Shown here piece by piece: positions 42,206-50,385 of a stretch of DNA of 64,000 bases. The position numbers were made by a program, and so were the translations under genes. The DNA is from Bermanella sp049115935 (GTDB lineage: Bacteria > Pseudomonadota > Gammaproteobacteria > Pseudomonadales > Oceanobacteraceae). Each line of letters opens with the position of its first letter. Positions within the stretch are counted from its first letter, which is position 1. The notes below the pieces were generated by a model. It was given only the letters and a program-made list of their open reading frames with translations, made no database searches and was not told where the DNA came from. The stretch covers positions 1 through 64,000 of the forward strand of contig JAGDZK010000053.1 of NCBI GenBank assembly GCA_049115935.1, read 5' to 3'.

Positions 42206-43237
42206 TTAAAAGCGTGCATGCAGTTCACCACAACGAATTTCAGCCTGTTCAACTGTGCGGTTTATAATATCTTGCACACTTGGCTGATCTTCGATTAAGC
42301 CTTGAGTTTGCCCAATAAATTGCACACCGGTATCTAGGTCACCATCGACTGTTGCCGCTTGAATTTTTTTGGTTGCTGCACCAAATAAACTTAACAGTTT
42401 TATTTTATCAAACTGCACAACTAGGCCTGCAAGAATAGTCGTAACCGGCATATTGGCAATTTTTGCAGCTTGCACACTTAATAGTGCAGCCTTTATAAAG
42501 CTAATCGGCTTCTTCATGGCTTTAACAGACCCCGGGGTTTTCATGACTCGAGCATATAAACCATCAAAGTTATTGCCATAAATGGTTTGATTTTCATCAC
42601 GTTCAACCACGGCATCTTTGGTTTTTTGATGCAGCGGGCTTTCTTTACTGGTGGCAAATCGTGAGCCCATGGCAATACCATCCGCCCCGAGTGCTAACGC
42701 TGCTAGTAAACCGCGACCATCTGCAAAACCACCTGTGGCGATAACTGGAATATTTACTTTAGATGAAATCGCTGGCACCAAGACCAAGGACGTGACATCG
42801 CCACCGTGAGCAGCGGCTTCATGACCTGTAACCAGTAACGCATCCGCGCCAATTTTTTCAGCACTTTTAGCGTGTTTCTCCGATACCACAGTAGCAATGA
42901 CTTTGCCGCCATATTCGTGTGCGGCTTTTACAATCCAGTCACCTTTGCCCAAAGAAAAATTAATGACGGGTACTTTTTCCTCTAGTGCGACTTTTGCGTT
43001 ATCGGTGGCCCCTGGCATCATTAGCGTTGCCCCAATACCAAACGGCTTGTCGGTTAACGTGCGAACTTTCCTGATGGCTTCTCGCGTTTGTTCTTTATTT
43101 AATGGCCCTGTAGCCAAAATGCCCAAGCCACCAGCATTGCTCACTGCGGCTACTAATTCAGGTGTGCTAATCCAGCTCATGCCGGGCAATAAAATTGGGT
43201 GTTCAATACCCAGTAATTCTGTAATTGGGGTTTTCAT
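42206..43237 (-). CDS. Nitronate monooxygenase / 2-nitropropane dioxygenase family FMN enzyme
   Basis: A 343-residue FMN TIM barrel. The opening ITELLGIEHPILLPGMSW and SNAGGLGILATG are family signatures, DALLVTGHEAAAHGGDV (about 133-149) has the catalytic-region His and the Gly-rich segment, and PVIATGGFADGRGLLAALALGADGIAMGSRF binds the FMN phosphate (split here across about 165-195). Members oxidise toxic nitronates such as propionate-3-nitronate or act as enoyl reductases (FabK-like). The subclass cannot be decided by eye. It is a single gene. Confidence 0.88.
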   Translation of the reverse strand: MKTPITELLGIEHPILLPGMSWISTPELVAAVSNAGGLGILATGPLNKEQTREAIRKVRTLTDKPFGIGATLMMPGATDNAKVALEEKVPVINFSLGKGDWIVKAAHEYGGKVIATVVSEKHAKSAEKIGADALLVTGHEAAAHGGDVTSLVLVPAISSKVNIPVIATGGFADGRGLLAALALGADGIAMGSRFATSKESPLHQKTKDAVVERDENQTIYGNNFDGLYARVMKTPGSVKAMKKPISFIKAALLSVQAAKIANMPVTTILAGLVVQFDKIKLLSLFGAATKKIQAATVDGDLDTGVQFIGQTQGLIEDQPSVQDIINRTVEQAEIRCGELHARF

Positions 43238-43487
43238 TTTATTCTCCGCATTTTTAAGCAGTATAACCCTTGTAGTGGGTAGAGAAACTGGCTTTAATGA
43301 ACAAGTTATTAGCAGGAACAGACAATGTTTTTATTTTTAAGCGCTCAACTTTCTACTTTGACTTCCCTTATGTGGTGGCTACTGGCTTTTATACGCTAGG
43401 TTTCACCATGCCTGGCTGTTTCATGCTAGGCAATACACCTCACATTTAGCAGCCTTTTTTACTGACAGCATCAACAAGGAGCAGGCT

Positions 43488-44357
43488 GTGACATCGCAAT
43501 TTAAACTAGGGTTAAGCTTAGCATTATTGGCAAGCTTTATGTTCTCTCTTAAACCCATCTTGATTAAAGAGGCGTATGCGCTTGGGGCCAATAGTGAAGG
43601 CCTGATGGTATTACGTATGTGGTTTGCATTGCCTTTTTATTTAGCGCTGCTGATTTTGCAATACCCGCAATTAGCCGCTAAAAAGCGTTACATTGCATCC
43701 GCTGTTGCCACTGGTTTTTTAGGTTACTTTTTATCTAGTTATTTAGATTTATGGGCACTAGAAAGTATCAGTGCCCATGCTGAGCGAATTATCCTCTACG
43801 CCTATCCAAGCCTTGTGGTATTAATTAAAGCGGCGTGGGATAAAAAAATGCCATCGAACAATGTGCTTTTTGCTGTGGTAATCGTTTACGCAGGGCTCAT
43901 TGTACTGCTACCGGGAGAGTTCACTCTACATGGCTCTTGGTTCGGCTTATTACTCATGCTTTGCTGTGCTATTACGTTTGCTGTTTATGTTTTATTAAGT
44001 AAACCCTTAATAGAAAAACTTGGGGCAGGCTTATTTACGTCAATTGCCATGGTGAGTTCATGCCTTTTTACCCAAGTAAATTTGCTCAACACACCCATAC
44101 AAGTCGTTTTAGATTACTCATTTAATATTTATGGTTATGGATTCGCGTTAGCTTTTTTTAGCACAGTAATTCCAAGCTATGCAATGAGTGCCGCCATTGC
44201 GCGCATTGGCTCTGAACGTACAGCCATTACTGGAACAACAGGGCCATTATTTACAACACTGTTAGCGGTTTGGATTCTAGGTGAAACTCTGACTATATTT
44301 CACCTAGCAGGGCTTGGGCTAGTGATATTAGGCGTATTTTTAATCAGTAAAAAATAA
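43488..44357 (+). CDS. EamA/DMT-family transporter
   Basis: A 289-residue membrane protein with ten hydrophobic helices, built from two EamA repeats of about five helices each. It begins with a GTG and has AAGGAG 6 bases upstream. The second half SSCLFTQVNLL and PSYAMSAAIARIGSERTAITGTTGPLF and LAVWILGETLTIFHLAGLGLVILGVFL are typical of EamA. The substrate could be an amino acid, metabolite or drug. It is convergent with ilvH. Confidence 0.88.
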   Translation: MTSQFKLGLSLALLASFMFSLKPILIKEAYALGANSEGLMVLRMWFALPFYLALLILQYPQLAAKKRYIASAVATGFLGYFLSSYLDLWALESISAHAERIILYAYPSLVVLIKAAWDKKMPSNNVLFAVVIVYAGLIVLLPGEFTLHGSWFGLLLMLCCAITFAVYVLLSKPLIEKLGAGLFTSIAMVSSCLFTQVNLLNTPIQVVLDYSFNIYGYGFALAFFSTVIPSYAMSAAIARIGSERTAITGTTGPLFTTLLAVWILGETLTIFHLAGLGLVILGVFLISKK

Positions 44358-44430
44358 AACGTACTACGCCTATTAAATCGCTATTACGTTTTAGCTAAGT
44401 TCAGACAAGTCTTTTTTTAAACGAAAAAAA

Positions 44431-44456
44431 CGCGTTATCTTGTAAAAGATAACGCG
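44431..44456 (-). terminator. Terminator of ilvIH
   Basis: CGCGTTATCTT (44431-44441) and AAGATAACGCG (44446-44456) form an 11-base-pair stem with GTAA loop; on the minus strand it is followed by T7. It is about 22 bases after the ilvH stop. Confidence 0.92.
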
Positions 44457-44478
44457 CTTCATTAAGCCTATGATTAAA

Positions 44479-44970
44479 TTATAGGCTAAGGGTTTTCTCA
44501 CCACGAGCAATACCCGACACACCTGTACGTACTGTTTCAAGAATACAGTTTGCACCAATGGCTTCGATAAATGCCTCTAGCTTGTCGGTCGCACCGGTTA
44601 GCTGAATGGTATAAACGTTTGCAGTCACATCCACAATTTGACCACGGAAAATATCCGCAGTACGTTTAATTTCAGCACGCTGTGAACCTGACGCTTTAAC
44701 TTTAATTAACATCAGTTCACGCTCAAGATGCGCGCCTTCTGTTAGGTCAACCAGCTTAACCACTTCAATTAATTTATTTAACTGTTTGGTGATTTGCTCA
44801 ATTACACGATCCGGACCGGACGTGGTAATGGTCATACGTGAAAGCGTTGGGTCTTCCGTTGGGGCAACGGTTAACGTTTCAATGTTGTAAGAGCGCTGAG
44901 CAAACAAACCTACCACTCGTGCCAAAGCACCCGGTTCGTTTTCTAATAAAATGGAAATTATATGTCTCAT
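44479..44970 (-). CDS. ilvH: Acetolactate synthase small (regulatory) subunit
   Basis: The 163-residue regulatory subunit that gives valine feedback inhibition to acetolactate synthase. It has the ACT domain RHIISILLENEPGALARVVGLFAQRSYNIETLTVAPTED at the N-terminus (split at about 2-40), and the second half has ERELMLIKVKASGSQRAEIK. Its ATG overlaps the ilvI stop by one base (TAATG), so translation is coupled. It is the second gene of ilvIH, followed by a terminator. Confidence 0.97.
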   Translation of the reverse strand: MRHIISILLENEPGALARVVGLFAQRSYNIETLTVAPTEDPTLSRMTITTSGPDRVIEQITKQLNKLIEVVKLVDLTEGAHLERELMLIKVKASGSQRAEIKRTADIFRGQIVDVTANVYTIQLTGATDKLEAFIEAIGANCILETVRTGVSGIARGEKTLSL

Positions 44971-46694
44971 TAGGTGCGCTCCGTTTTACTTAACCACATG
45001 TCACGCATGGTTCCCATTGGCACCTGCATTGGGTAAACATGTTCTTCTGGATCTACTGCTACGTTTACAAATACTAAACGGTCTTTGTATTTACCAAAGC
45101 AGTCATCCATAGCACCTTGAAGCTGGTCTTTGGTTTCAACATTAATACCTACGTGACCATAACTTTCCGCTAACATGGTCCAGTCTGGTAGAGACTCCAT
45201 GTAAGAACTTGAGTGACGACCTTCGTAGTTCATATCTTGCCACTGGCGAACCATGCCAAGATAACCATTGTTTAAGCAGAAGATTTTCACCGGAATACCG
45301 TACTGTAAACACGTCGATAATTCTTGAATGTTCATTTGAATCGAACCTTCACCGGTTACACATACCACCATTTCGTCAGGGAAGTTTAATTTAACACCCA
45401 TGGCCGCAGGGAAACCAAAGCCCATGGTGCCAAGGCCACCTGAGTTGATCCAACGGTTTGGTTTATCAAACTTGTAATATTGTGCAGCAAACATTTGGTG
45501 CTGACCTACGTCAGAACAAATATACGCATCACCGTTAGTAGCCTTCCATAAACCTTCAATGGCTTCTTGTGGTTTTAACAAGCCGTTGTCGTTTTTCTCG
45601 TACTCGCCGCCATGACGCTTGCGCCATTCTTCAATTTGTTTCCACCAAGACTCAATGGCTTTTTGATCTGGTTTTTGGCCGATTTCAGCGATGGTTTCTA
45701 AGAAGTCATCCAATACGCTATCCACTGGGCCTACGATTGGAATATCAACCGTTACCGTTTTAGAAATGGAAGATGGGTCGATATCAATGTGTACAATTTT
45801 CGCATCTGGGCAAAACTTGCTTACCGCATTGGTTACACGGTCGTCAAAACGAGCACCAATGGCTAGGATCACATCAGAGTGATGCATGGCCATGTTAGCT
45901 TCATAAGAGCCGTGCATACCCAGCATACCCAAAGACTGACGATCAGTAGCCGGGTAAGCACCTAAACCCATTAGGGTTTGGGTAATTGGGTAGTTTAATT
46001 CACGTACCAATTTGCGCAGCTGCTCAGACGCTTGGCCTAATACCACGCCACCGCCTGAATAAATCATTGGGCGCTTAGCCGATAGTAATAACTCAACCGC
46101 TTTGCGAATTTGACCGCTGTGGCCTTTCGCTGGGGGTGCGTAAGAGCGAATTTTTACTTTTTTAGGGTAAGAGAATTCATGGCGATCATTTGGAATCGTC
46201 ATATCTTTAGGAATATCAATTACCACAGGGCCCGGGCGACCAGACGTTGCAATGTAGAACGCCTTTTTCACCGTATCGGCAATTTCGCTTGGGTGCTTAA
46301 TGCTGAAGCTGTGTTTCACGATCGGACGAGAAATACCCATCATATCGGTTTCTTGGAACGCATCATCACCTATTAGATGGCTCATTACCTGACCGGTAAT
46401 CACGATCATAGGGATCGAGTCAGTAAATGCCGTGGCAATACCGGTAATGGTATTGGTTGCACCAGGGCCAGACGTTACCATTACCACACCGGGCTTACCG
46501 GTTGCGCGAGCGTAGCCATCAGCCATGTGAGTGGCCGCTTGTTCGTGACGAACTAAGACGTGCTTGACCGCTTCTTGTTGATAAAACGCATCATACACGT
46601 GTAACAAGCTACCACCTGGGTAACCATAAACATATTCAACACCCTCTTCGTGAAGGGAGCGAACTAACATTTCTCCGCCGGAAAGCATTTCCAC
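44970..46694 (-). CDS. ilvI: Acetolactate synthase large (catalytic) subunit
   Basis: The 574-residue ThDP enzyme that makes acetolactate and acetohydroxybutyrate at the start of valine, leucine and isoleucine synthesis. Motifs include GGSLLHVYDAF, VRHEQAATHMADGYAR (catalytic Glu near residue 50), TSGPGATNTITG and the ThDP-binding CVTGEGSIQMNIQELST. GTG 46694 is preferred to ATG 46688: GAGAGG lies 8 bases upstream, and the protein then begins MEMLSGGEMLVRSL, matching the MELLSGAEM start of Pseudomonas homologues. Its upstream region holds a possible leader peptide and two hairpins. Confidence 0.97.
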   Translation of the reverse strand: MEMLSGGEMLVRSLHEEGVEYVYGYPGGSLLHVYDAFYQQEAVKHVLVRHEQAATHMADGYARATGKPGVVMVTSGPGATNTITGIATAFTDSIPMIVITGQVMSHLIGDDAFQETDMMGISRPIVKHSFSIKHPSEIADTVKKAFYIATSGRPGPVVIDIPKDMTIPNDRHEFSYPKKVKIRSYAPPAKGHSGQIRKAVELLLSAKRPMIYSGGGVVLGQASEQLRKLVRELNYPITQTLMGLGAYPATDRQSLGMLGMHGSYEANMAMHHSDVILAIGARFDDRVTNAVSKFCPDAKIVHIDIDPSSISKTVTVDIPIVGPVDSVLDDFLETIAEIGQKPDQKAIESWWKQIEEWRKRHGGEYEKNDNGLLKPQEAIEGLWKATNGDAYICSDVGQHQMFAAQYYKFDKPNRWINSGGLGTMGFGFPAAMGVKLNFPDEMVVCVTGEGSIQMNIQELSTCLQYGIPVKIFCLNNGYLGMVRQWQDMNYEGRHSSSYMESLPDWTMLAESYGHVGINVETKDQLQGAMDDCFGKYKDRLVFVNVAVDPEEHVYPMQVPMGTMRDMWLSKTERT

Positions 46695-47124
46695 CGTTTT
46701 TTCCTCTCATCCGCAAGCTCGCCTTGTGCGAGCTGGAAATTCATTGCAATAGGATTGTTTGACGCTAAACCATCGTCAAATCTACCGCACCGTACTGGTA
46801 TTCAACCAGGATGTAACGGGTGATGAAAAACTTGTAGTTATTCACCAAGATCAGCTGCATCTTAGGCAACCGATTCGAATTCGGCTGGGCTGAGGTCATC
46901 AGTCCAGAAAGATCACCAAAAGCCTGTACGGGGGTGTCCGTTAGAGGCTGAAAATTTGGGCTGCTAATTTTGACAGCACCACTCTTTAAGTCAAGCCAAA
47001 TCAGGCCTTATAGCCTTGATTTTGCTTGACATTTAATGCTTTGAGCACTCAGTGCTTTGCTTTTGTGCAAAAAACGTTAAAGTTGCTCTTTATTGAACTT
47101 ATAAACACAAAAAGAATTCACACT
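46695..47124. other. Divergent intergenic region with ilvI leader and hairpins
   Basis: 430 bases between ilvI (minus) and the DUF4124 gene (plus). On the minus strand it has a 44-codon ORF (46765-46899), a 7-base stem TTTGACG/CGTCAAA (46758-46764 and 46774-46780) that overlaps its stop codon, and AGCTCGC/GCGAGCT (46716-46722 and 46728-46734) just before the ilvI ribosome site. Neither hairpin has a U-run. The part from 46900 to 47124 should hold both promoters. Confidence 0.65.
46765..46899 (-). CDS. Candidate ilvI leader peptide (44 codons, Leu/Ile/Val-rich)
   Basis: A minus-strand ORF ending about 70 bases before ilvI. It starts ATG at 46897-46899 and encodes 44 residues, with 12 Leu, Ile or Val; the blocks LILV (16-19) and ILV (30-32) stand out. 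CTGGA is just upstream as a weak ribosome site; an internal ATG at 46860 would give 31 residues. The stop lies in a hairpin. This is the layout of a transcription- or translation-attenuation leader, as with ivbL of E. coli ilvBN. Not tested; no homologue recognised. Confidence 0.4.
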   Translation of the reverse strand: MTSAQPNSNRLPKMQLILVNNYKFFITRYILVEYQYGAVDLTMV

Positions 47125-47571
47125 ATGCGCGTAATAACCTTACTTTTTACCCTGTTTTTACTGGCTTCAGCTCACGCAGGACAAGTTTACAAATGGACTG
47201 ATGAAAACGGCCAAACCCACTTTTCCCAGTTTCCACCAGCAAAAGCCCCCGCTGAGAACATTGAAGTCAACACGCCAAAGGCCGCCAATTCTAAGCAAGC
47301 CACCGAGCAATTACAAAAAATGCGTCAACAACTGCAAGAACAAGTGGTGGACCGCACCACAGAATCAGCAGAAGAAAAGCAAGCGGCAGAAGAAGCACAG
47401 CGCATGGCCGAAAACTGTAAAAAAGCCAAGCAACGCTTAATTGATCTTAAAAACAACGGTCGTATTTACAAAACCTTAGAAAATGGCGATCGCGAATGGT
47501 ATGACGAAAAAGGTCGTGAAAACCTAATCAAAGATGCACAAAAAGATGTGACAAAGTACTGCTCGAAGTAA
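47125..47571 (+). CDS. DUF4124 domain protein, secreted
   Basis: A 148-residue protein with a signal peptide (MRVITLLFTLFLLASAHA) and a DUF4124 domain GQVYKWTDENGQTHFSQFPP (about 19-38). It then has a Gln/Glu/Ala-rich helical stretch and a C-terminal basic region NGRIYKTLENGDREWYDEKG. DUF4124 proteins are periplasmic or envelope proteins without known job. ATG 47125 is chosen, as the signal peptide begins there; a longer frame from 47026 has no signal. It is divergent from ilvI. Confidence 0.85.
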   Translation: MRVITLLFTLFLLASAHAGQVYKWTDENGQTHFSQFPPAKAPAENIEVNTPKAANSKQATEQLQKMRQQLQEQVVDRTTESAEEKQAAEEAQRMAENCKKAKQRLIDLKNNGRIYKTLENGDREWYDEKGRENLIKDAQKDVTKYCSK

Positions 47572-47606
47572 CAATATTTGAATCATTTAAACAGCAAGCT
47601 GGCTGA

Positions 47607-48344
47607 CTATTCAGCCAGCCAAATGCAACTGGCCATGCGCCCTGTCACACCATCACGGCGATAACTAAAAAACCGAGATTCATCCGTAAACGTGCAAAAC
47701 TCTCCGCCATAAACCCGTTTTACTCCAGCCGCCAGCAAGCGAACACGCGCCAGTGAATACAAGTCAGCCAGCCACTTTTTGGCATTATTTGAGGGTTTAA
47801 AACAAACGGCACAAGCTGGATTTTGAGTGGTAAAGGCGTCTTTGACTTCTTGCCCTACTTCAAATACATCAGGACCAATGGCAGGCCCCAACCACGCCAT
47901 AACTTGATCAGCTTGATCAAATTCATTCACTGTATTTTCCAGCACACCATCAAGTAAACCACGCCAACCTGCATGGGCTGCGGCCACTTGAGTGCCTTGC
48001 GTATTACAAAACAACACAGGCAAACAATCTGCTGTCATAACGGTACACACTTGATTAGCAGTATTGGCAAAACTGGCATCCGCATCACACACACCTTTAT
48101 AGTTGGATGTATGTATTACATGAGTACCGTGAATTTGGTTCAACCATAAAGGTTGTGCAGGTAAATATTGCACTAATCGCTGGCGATTGAGCTGCACATG
48201 TTCAATGTTATCCGCCACATGCAAACCCAGATTCAAAGCATCATAAGGGGCAAGACTCACCCCACCTGTTCTGATGGTGCTTAAGCACTTAACGTTTTTA
48301 GGTGCCGGCCAATTAGGCTGAATAAAATCCAATGCTTGAGTCAT
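47607..48344 (-). CDS. pgeF: Peptidoglycan editing factor PgeF (YfiH, laccase-like)
   Basis: A 245-residue member of the YfiH/DUF152 family with a CNF1-like fold. PgeF removes mis-incorporated L-serine in the muropeptide precursor. Key residues are the zinc Cys and His set: VMTADCLPVLFCNTQG (Cys), VAAAHAGWRGLLDGVLEN (His) and LWLNQIHGTHVI (His). Its ATG overlaps the rluD stop by one base (TAATG). The rluD-pgeF pair is conserved in gammaproteobacteria. Older annotations call it polyphenol oxidase or laccase. Confidence 0.93.
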   Translation of the reverse strand: MTQALDFIQPNWPAPKNVKCLSTIRTGGVSLAPYDALNLGLHVADNIEHVQLNRQRLVQYLPAQPLWLNQIHGTHVIHTSNYKGVCDADASFANTANQVCTVMTADCLPVLFCNTQGTQVAAAHAGWRGLLDGVLENTVNEFDQADQVMAWLGPAIGPDVFEVGQEVKDAFTTQNPACAVCFKPSNNAKKWLADLYSLARVRLLAAGVKRVYGGEFCTFTDESRFFSYRRDGVTGRMASCIWLAE

Positions 48345-49315
48345 TAGTAATCCGCTGAGCCGTGATGCTCTGCGTCGTATCTTAACTCATCCAGCAGCTC
48401 TTCAAAGTCTTCCGGTAAATCCACTTCCCAGCTAACAAGCTTGTTAGTTGCAGGGTGATGTAATTCTAATTTTTTTGCATGCAGTGCTTGGCGTGGAAAA
48501 TCTCGTAAGACTTCACGCAACTCATGGCTGACCCCTTTTGGTAAGCGCACACGACCACCATAAGTGGCATCACCCACCAGCGGATGCTGAATATGAGCCA
48601 TATGCACTCGAATTTGGTGAGTACGGCCCGTCTCTAATTTCACACGAACATGGGTATGGGTTGGAAACTGAGACAGTATTCGATAATGGGTAATGGCTTC
48701 TTTACCCGTTGGATGCACCGCCATTTTTGTACGGTCTTTCATATGGCGAGCAATGGGCTCTTTTACAGTACCACCACCGGTTAATGTACCCTGTAAAACC
48801 GCCTCATATTCACGGCCCATTTCACGTGACTGCAATTGCTCAACCAAATGGTTTTGGGCTTGTAAGGTTTTTGCCACCACCATTAAACCCGTGGTGTCTT
48901 TATCTAAGCGGTGAACTATGCCTGCTCGGGGAATGTTTTGTAGCTCTGGACAGTGGTACAACAAGCCATTCAATAATGTGCCGGTATGATTACCTGCCGC
49001 TGGGTGCACCACAAGATTCATGGGCTTATTGATGACGATGATATGCTCGTCTTCAAACACGATAGGAAAATCAATTTTCTCAGGTAGCCATTCGCCTTCA
49101 GCCTGCATGACCACATCAATTGTTAGTATTTCACCGCCCACCAATTTTTCCTTGGGTTTACGCATTTCACCATCTACGGTCAAATTGCCATCCACTATCC
49201 AGGTTTTTAAGCGAGCACGACTGTAATCAGGGAAGAGCTGAGCCGCAATTTGGTCAAAGCGCTTGTTGCCCAATTCATTGGGGATCTTGATGCTGTGTTG
49301 AATCTGTTCTGACAT
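48344..49315 (-). CDS. rluD: 23S rRNA pseudouridine synthase RluD
   Basis: RluD makes pseudouridines at 1911, 1915 and 1917 of 23S rRNA helix 69, needed for ribosome assembly. The 323-residue protein has an S4 domain (about 18-80: RFDQIAAQLFPDYSRARLK) and a catalytic domain with GIVHRLDKDTTGLMVVAKT (the RLD motif with catalytic Asp, near 142), NLVVHPAAGNHTGTLLN and LETGRTHQIRVHM. It overlaps pgeF by one base and is divergent from bamD; rluD next to bamD is conserved in Pseudomonas and E. coli. Confidence 0.97.
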   Translation of the reverse strand: MSEQIQHSIKIPNELGNKRFDQIAAQLFPDYSRARLKTWIVDGNLTVDGEMRKPKEKLVGGEILTIDVVMQAEGEWLPEKIDFPIVFEDEHIIVINKPMNLVVHPAAGNHTGTLLNGLLYHCPELQNIPRAGIVHRLDKDTTGLMVVAKTLQAQNHLVEQLQSREMGREYEAVLQGTLTGGGTVKEPIARHMKDRTKMAVHPTGKEAITHYRILSQFPTHTHVRVKLETGRTHQIRVHMAHIQHPLVGDATYGGRVRLPKGVSHELREVLRDFPRQALHAKKLELHHPATNKLVSWEVDLPEDFEELLDELRYDAEHHGSADY

Positions 49316-49491
49316 GGTTAAACCTTTGAACTAAAGCGCCCATTGTGAATCACACCTAGTTAAGCCTGTGTCTTGCCCTAAACGGCCAAAAGACACATAA
49401 GTAACCTTGGTGATTAGCGCGCCCTATGGTTAAATTGCGCGCTGACACAACAATAACAGTAAATATTTTGAAGATTATATCAGATAGACCT

Positions 49492-50313
49492 ATGCGAATT
49501 CTCTTGATCCTTGCTACAAGCTTCATTTTAGTGGCCTGTTCCAGTGACGGTAAGCGTCCTGGCGATGAAATGACCGAACGTGAAATCTACGAAAAAGCCG
49601 TAGAGGCCATTGATAACGAGAATTACTTTCTGGCCATTGAGACATTACAGCAGCTAGAAAATAAGTACCCTTTTGGTAATTTCAGCGAGCAAGCTCAGTT
49701 AGAAATGATTTTTGCTCAGTTTAGCGCACAAGAATTAGAAGGTGCTCGCGCCAGTGCTGAGCGCTTTATCCGCTTGCACCCAGAACACGAGAACGTAGAT
49801 TACGCTTACTACTTGAAAGCGTTAAGCAGCTACGAGCTGGGTTTAAGCCTAGTTGAGCGCTATTTTGCTGATGACGAATCGCAGCGTGACCCGCAACCTG
49901 CTCGTGACTCATTCCAAGAGCTAAATGAATTAATTCGTAAATTCCCAGAAAGCCAATATGCTCCCGATGCTCGCCAGCGCATGATTTACCTGCGTGACCG
50001 TTTAGCTCTTCATGAAGTGCATGTGGCTCATTACTACCTTAAACGCCATGCTTATCTGGCCGCCGCTAACCGTGGCCGTAATATTGTTGAAAATTACCAA
50101 GGCACTAAACATGTTGCTAAAGGGTTAGCTTTGATGGTTGAGGCCTATGAGTTACTAGGCCAGCAAGACCTGGCAGATAAAAGCTTAGCGGTTTTAAAGG
50201 CTAACTTTCCCCAGTACCCACAACTTAAAAATGGTAAATTAGTTCACAGCGGCTGGGCGCAAAAAGATCGTAAAAGCATTTGGAATGTCATTACTTTAGG
50301 TTTGATTGATTAA
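49492..50313 (+). CDS. bamD: Outer-membrane assembly lipoprotein BamD
   Basis: A 273-residue lipoprotein of the Bam complex that folds outer-membrane proteins. Lipobox FILVAC with Cys 16 (ILVA-C), then TPR repeats: EREIYEKAVEAIDNENYFLAIETLQQLENKYPFGNFSEQAQ (split at about 27-70) and HPEHENVDYAYYLKALSSYEL. Long ORF from 49426 is not used; ATG 49492 begins the signal peptide. It is divergent from rluD, and a terminator follows. The 176-base divergent region holds both promoters. Confidence 0.95.
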   Translation: MRILLILATSFILVACSSDGKRPGDEMTEREIYEKAVEAIDNENYFLAIETLQQLENKYPFGNFSEQAQLEMIFAQFSAQELEGARASAERFIRLHPEHENVDYAYYLKALSSYELGLSLVERYFADDESQRDPQPARDSFQELNELIRKFPESQYAPDARQRMIYLRDRLALHEVHVAHYYLKRHAYLAAANRGRNIVENYQGTKHVAKGLALMVEAYELLGQQDLADKSLAVLKANFPQYPQLKNGKLVHSGWAQKDRKSIWNVITLGLID

Positions 50314-50337
50314 CCATCAACCAGCTTTCATAAAAAA

Positions 50338-50361
50338 ACCGACACGTTTGTCGGTTTTTTT
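50338..50361. terminator. Terminator between bamD and nadE
   Basis: ACCGACA (50338-50344) and TGTCGGT (50349-50355) with loop CGTT, flanked by A6 and T7; works in both directions for the convergent bamD and nadE genes. Confidence 0.92.
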
Positions 50362-50385
50362 ATGGGCCTAATAAACACGTTGTAT

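Noticed and set aside
42897..43340. 147-codon plus-strand frame over the nitronate monooxygenase start region
   Set aside because: Mostly antisense to a confident gene; no start site or known family.
46716..46734. REP-like element by the AGCTCGC/GCGAGCT hairpin
   Set aside because: It has a 5-base loop, no GTAC flanks and lies in the ilvI leader, so it is treated as part of that leader.
47200..47440. 79-codon frame overlapping the DUF4124 gene
   Set aside because: It is in another frame of a gene with a signal peptide and domain match, with a Lys/Pro-rich composition and no start site.
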